Source: Flavobacteriales bacterium (GTDB lineage: Bacteria > Bacteroidota > Bacteroidia > Flavobacteriales > Flavobacteriaceae). Taken from it: 6,811 nt of DNA. Shown one piece after another: positions 6,072 to 6,811 of this stretch. How positions within the stretch are numbered: position 1 is the stretch's first letter; each line of letters opens with the position of its first letter. The stretch covers positions 1 through 6,811 of the forward strand of contig JALVDN010000396.1 in NCBI GenBank assembly GCA_027008965.1, given 5' to 3'. A program made the position numbers and the translations under genes. A model generated the notes under the pieces. It was not told the DNA's origin, did not search any database, and saw only the letters and a program-made list of their open reading frames with translations.

Positions 6072-6506
6072 ATGACAGCAATAGTAAAAAGACCTGTAAA
6101 AGACCCTATGTTGGCACTCTTTGATGAATTTTTCAGACCAATGGTGCCTACCCTTGAAAACCAAATGGGACGTTTGGTAGTGCCCGCAGTAAATATTATA
6201 GAAGACGAAAAAGGAGTGGAAATTGATGTGGCCGCTCCCGGACTCAAAAAAGACGATTTTGAAATCAAAGTAGAGGACAATATCTTGACCATTTCCGCTC
6301 ACAAAGAGCAAGAAAAACTTGAAGAAGGAGCCAACTACATCAAAAAAGAATTCGGCTACGAAACATTCCAACGTTCTTTCACACTACCGGAAAATATGTT
6401 TGACACAGACAAAATCGAAGCCAAATACGAAGACGGAATATTGAAAATATACATCCCCAAAGTTGAAGAACAACAAAAGAAAGTCAAAAAAGTAAAAGTC
6501 AAATAA
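6072..6506 (+). CDS. hsp20: Hsp20/alpha-crystallin small heat-shock protein
   Basis: This 144-residue protein is an ATP-independent holdase chaperone that binds unfolding proteins and forms oligomers in the cytoplasm. Residues 1-37 are a short N-terminal arm with DPMLALFDEFFRPM. The alpha-crystallin domain runs from about 38 to 130, with hallmarks VNIIEDEKGVEIDVAAPGLKK (40-60), LTISAHKE (72-79), FQRSFTLPE (99-107) and YEDGILKIYIPK (119-130), where G122-I-L is the conserved G-x-L. The C-terminal tail is Lys-rich; V139... VKV may serve as the I-x-I anchor that docks to a neighbouring subunit, though the match is weak. It is transcribed divergently from the six-gene cluster, has its own AT-rich 182-nt upstream region and is monocistronic, ending at an intrinsic terminator. 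Heat or stress induction is expected from the family but not proven by a recognisable operator here. Confidence 0.95.
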   Translation: MTAIVKRPVKDPMLALFDEFFRPMVPTLENQMGRLVVPAVNIIEDEKGVEIDVAAPGLKKDDFEIKVEDNILTISAHKEQEKLEEGANYIKKEFGYETFQRSFTLPENMFDTDKIEAKYEDGILKIYIPKVEEQQKKVKKVKVK

Positions 6507-6530
6507 GAACATCAAAAATAACCTGAGTAG

Positions 6531-6553
6531 GGGGTGCGCAAGCGCCCCTTTTT
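6531..6553 (+). terminator. Intrinsic terminator of hsp20
   Basis: GGGGTGC (6531-6537) pairs with GCGCCCC (6542-6548) through 7 pairs including one G-T wobble, capped by a GCAA tetraloop of the stable GNRA type. Five Ts follow directly (6549-6553). It lies 25 nt after the hsp20 stop, the right place and orientation to end this single-gene transcript. Confidence 0.9.
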
Positions 6554-6631
6554 CATCATAACATCAAAGTATTAGCTCTTTCTCAAACAATTTAATAATT
6601 ATTAAAAAGCGTCAGGTGGTAAATATAATTT

Positions 6632-6811
6632 TCATGGCGCCCCGCCGCACGCATTCGTGACGCCTGTGGCACACCGGCAGGCGCTTCGGGACGACGGAGC
6701 GCCCTCCCGCCTGTCGGCACTCACGCGGCGCCGGCCGGGCTGTCCGCTTGAATTCGGCTCGCTCCGGGCCGGTTTTTGGCCTGCGCCCAAACCCGCCGCA
6801 AGCCGCCGTGA
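6632..6811. repeat. GC-rich structured intergenic element, cut by window end
   Basis: After an unremarkable AT-rich stretch (6554-6631), composition changes abruptly to very high GC with many self-complementary segments. CGCCTG (6661-6666) pairs with CAGGCG (6678-6683). GGCGCT (6680-6685) pairs with AGCGCC (6698-6703), competing with the first. CCGGCC (6731-6736) pairs with GGCCGG (6767-6772), followed by TTTTTGG. CGCCTGT-GGCAC recurs (6661 and 6708, the second with one extra C). TCACG at 6721-6725 faces CGTGA at both 6656-6660 and 6807-6811. The GGGCTGTCCGCT segment (6737-6748) resembles an abundant Bacteroidota intergenic repeat family that I recall. I see no gene: open frames across it are a by-product of few stop codons in GC-rich DNA. 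The element shares CGGTTTTTGGC with the element at 164-237. Confidence 0.6.

Noticed and set aside
6632..6811. Long open frames on the minus strand through the GC-rich right end, giving Arg/Ala/Pro-rich peptides
   Set aside because: Stop codons are rare in such GC-rich DNA, the composition follows the palindromes, and no start context or known domain is present.

Overview
The window looks like a chromosomal segment from a member of the Bacteroidota. The evidence is family content and style rather than a marker gene: a DUF7033-type polysaccharide-deacetylase-like protein, a DUF4254 protein beside a family 9 glycosyltransferase, TAnnTTTG promoter-like elements, A-rich leaders with little Shine-Dalgarno signal, and AT-leaning genes interrupted by very GC-rich intergenic repeats. 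I cannot name the genus.

Layout. Positions 1-292 hold no gene. They contain a short dispersed-type palindrome (14-39) and a GC-rich, heavily self-complementary element (about 125-250, possibly to 285). From 293 to 5889 six genes lie head to tail on the minus strand. In transcription order they are: a four-helix membrane protein of unknown function, a metallo-beta-lactamase/rhodanese fusion resembling CstB-type persulfide dioxygenases, a DUF7033/polysaccharide-deacetylase-fold protein, a YjjG-type HAD nucleotidase, a DUF4254 protein and a family 9 glycosyltransferase. Junctions are 44 nt, 40 nt, a 4-nt ATGA overlap, 13 nt, and another 4-nt ATGA overlap. No convincing terminator lies between them, so they probably form one transcription unit, perhaps with an internal start before the persulfide gene. 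A 182-nt divergent intergenic region separates this unit from a plus-strand Hsp20 small heat-shock gene (6072-6506), which ends at a clear intrinsic terminator (6531-6553). From about 6632 to the window end there is a second GC-rich structured element, cut by the window edge.

How the parts may work together. The last genes of the operon (deacetylase fold, DUF4254, GT9) point to surface glycan or lipopolysaccharide work. YjjG is a housekeeping nucleotide-cleaning phosphatase. The CstB-like enzyme would oxidise low-molecular-weight persulfides and is the metabolic outlier. With Hsp20 divergent next door, the right half has a mild stress-response flavour, but no shared regulator is visible.

The most notable observation is that the deacetylase-fold protein keeps the family scaffold while its metal-binding signature appears lost: the expected D-x-D is S180-I-S182, and the expected His-Pro of the second motif is Leu282-Val283. 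It looks like a pseudoenzyme. The second is the pair of GC-rich elements at the two ends of the window, which share the motif CGG(A)TTTTTGGC in three places.
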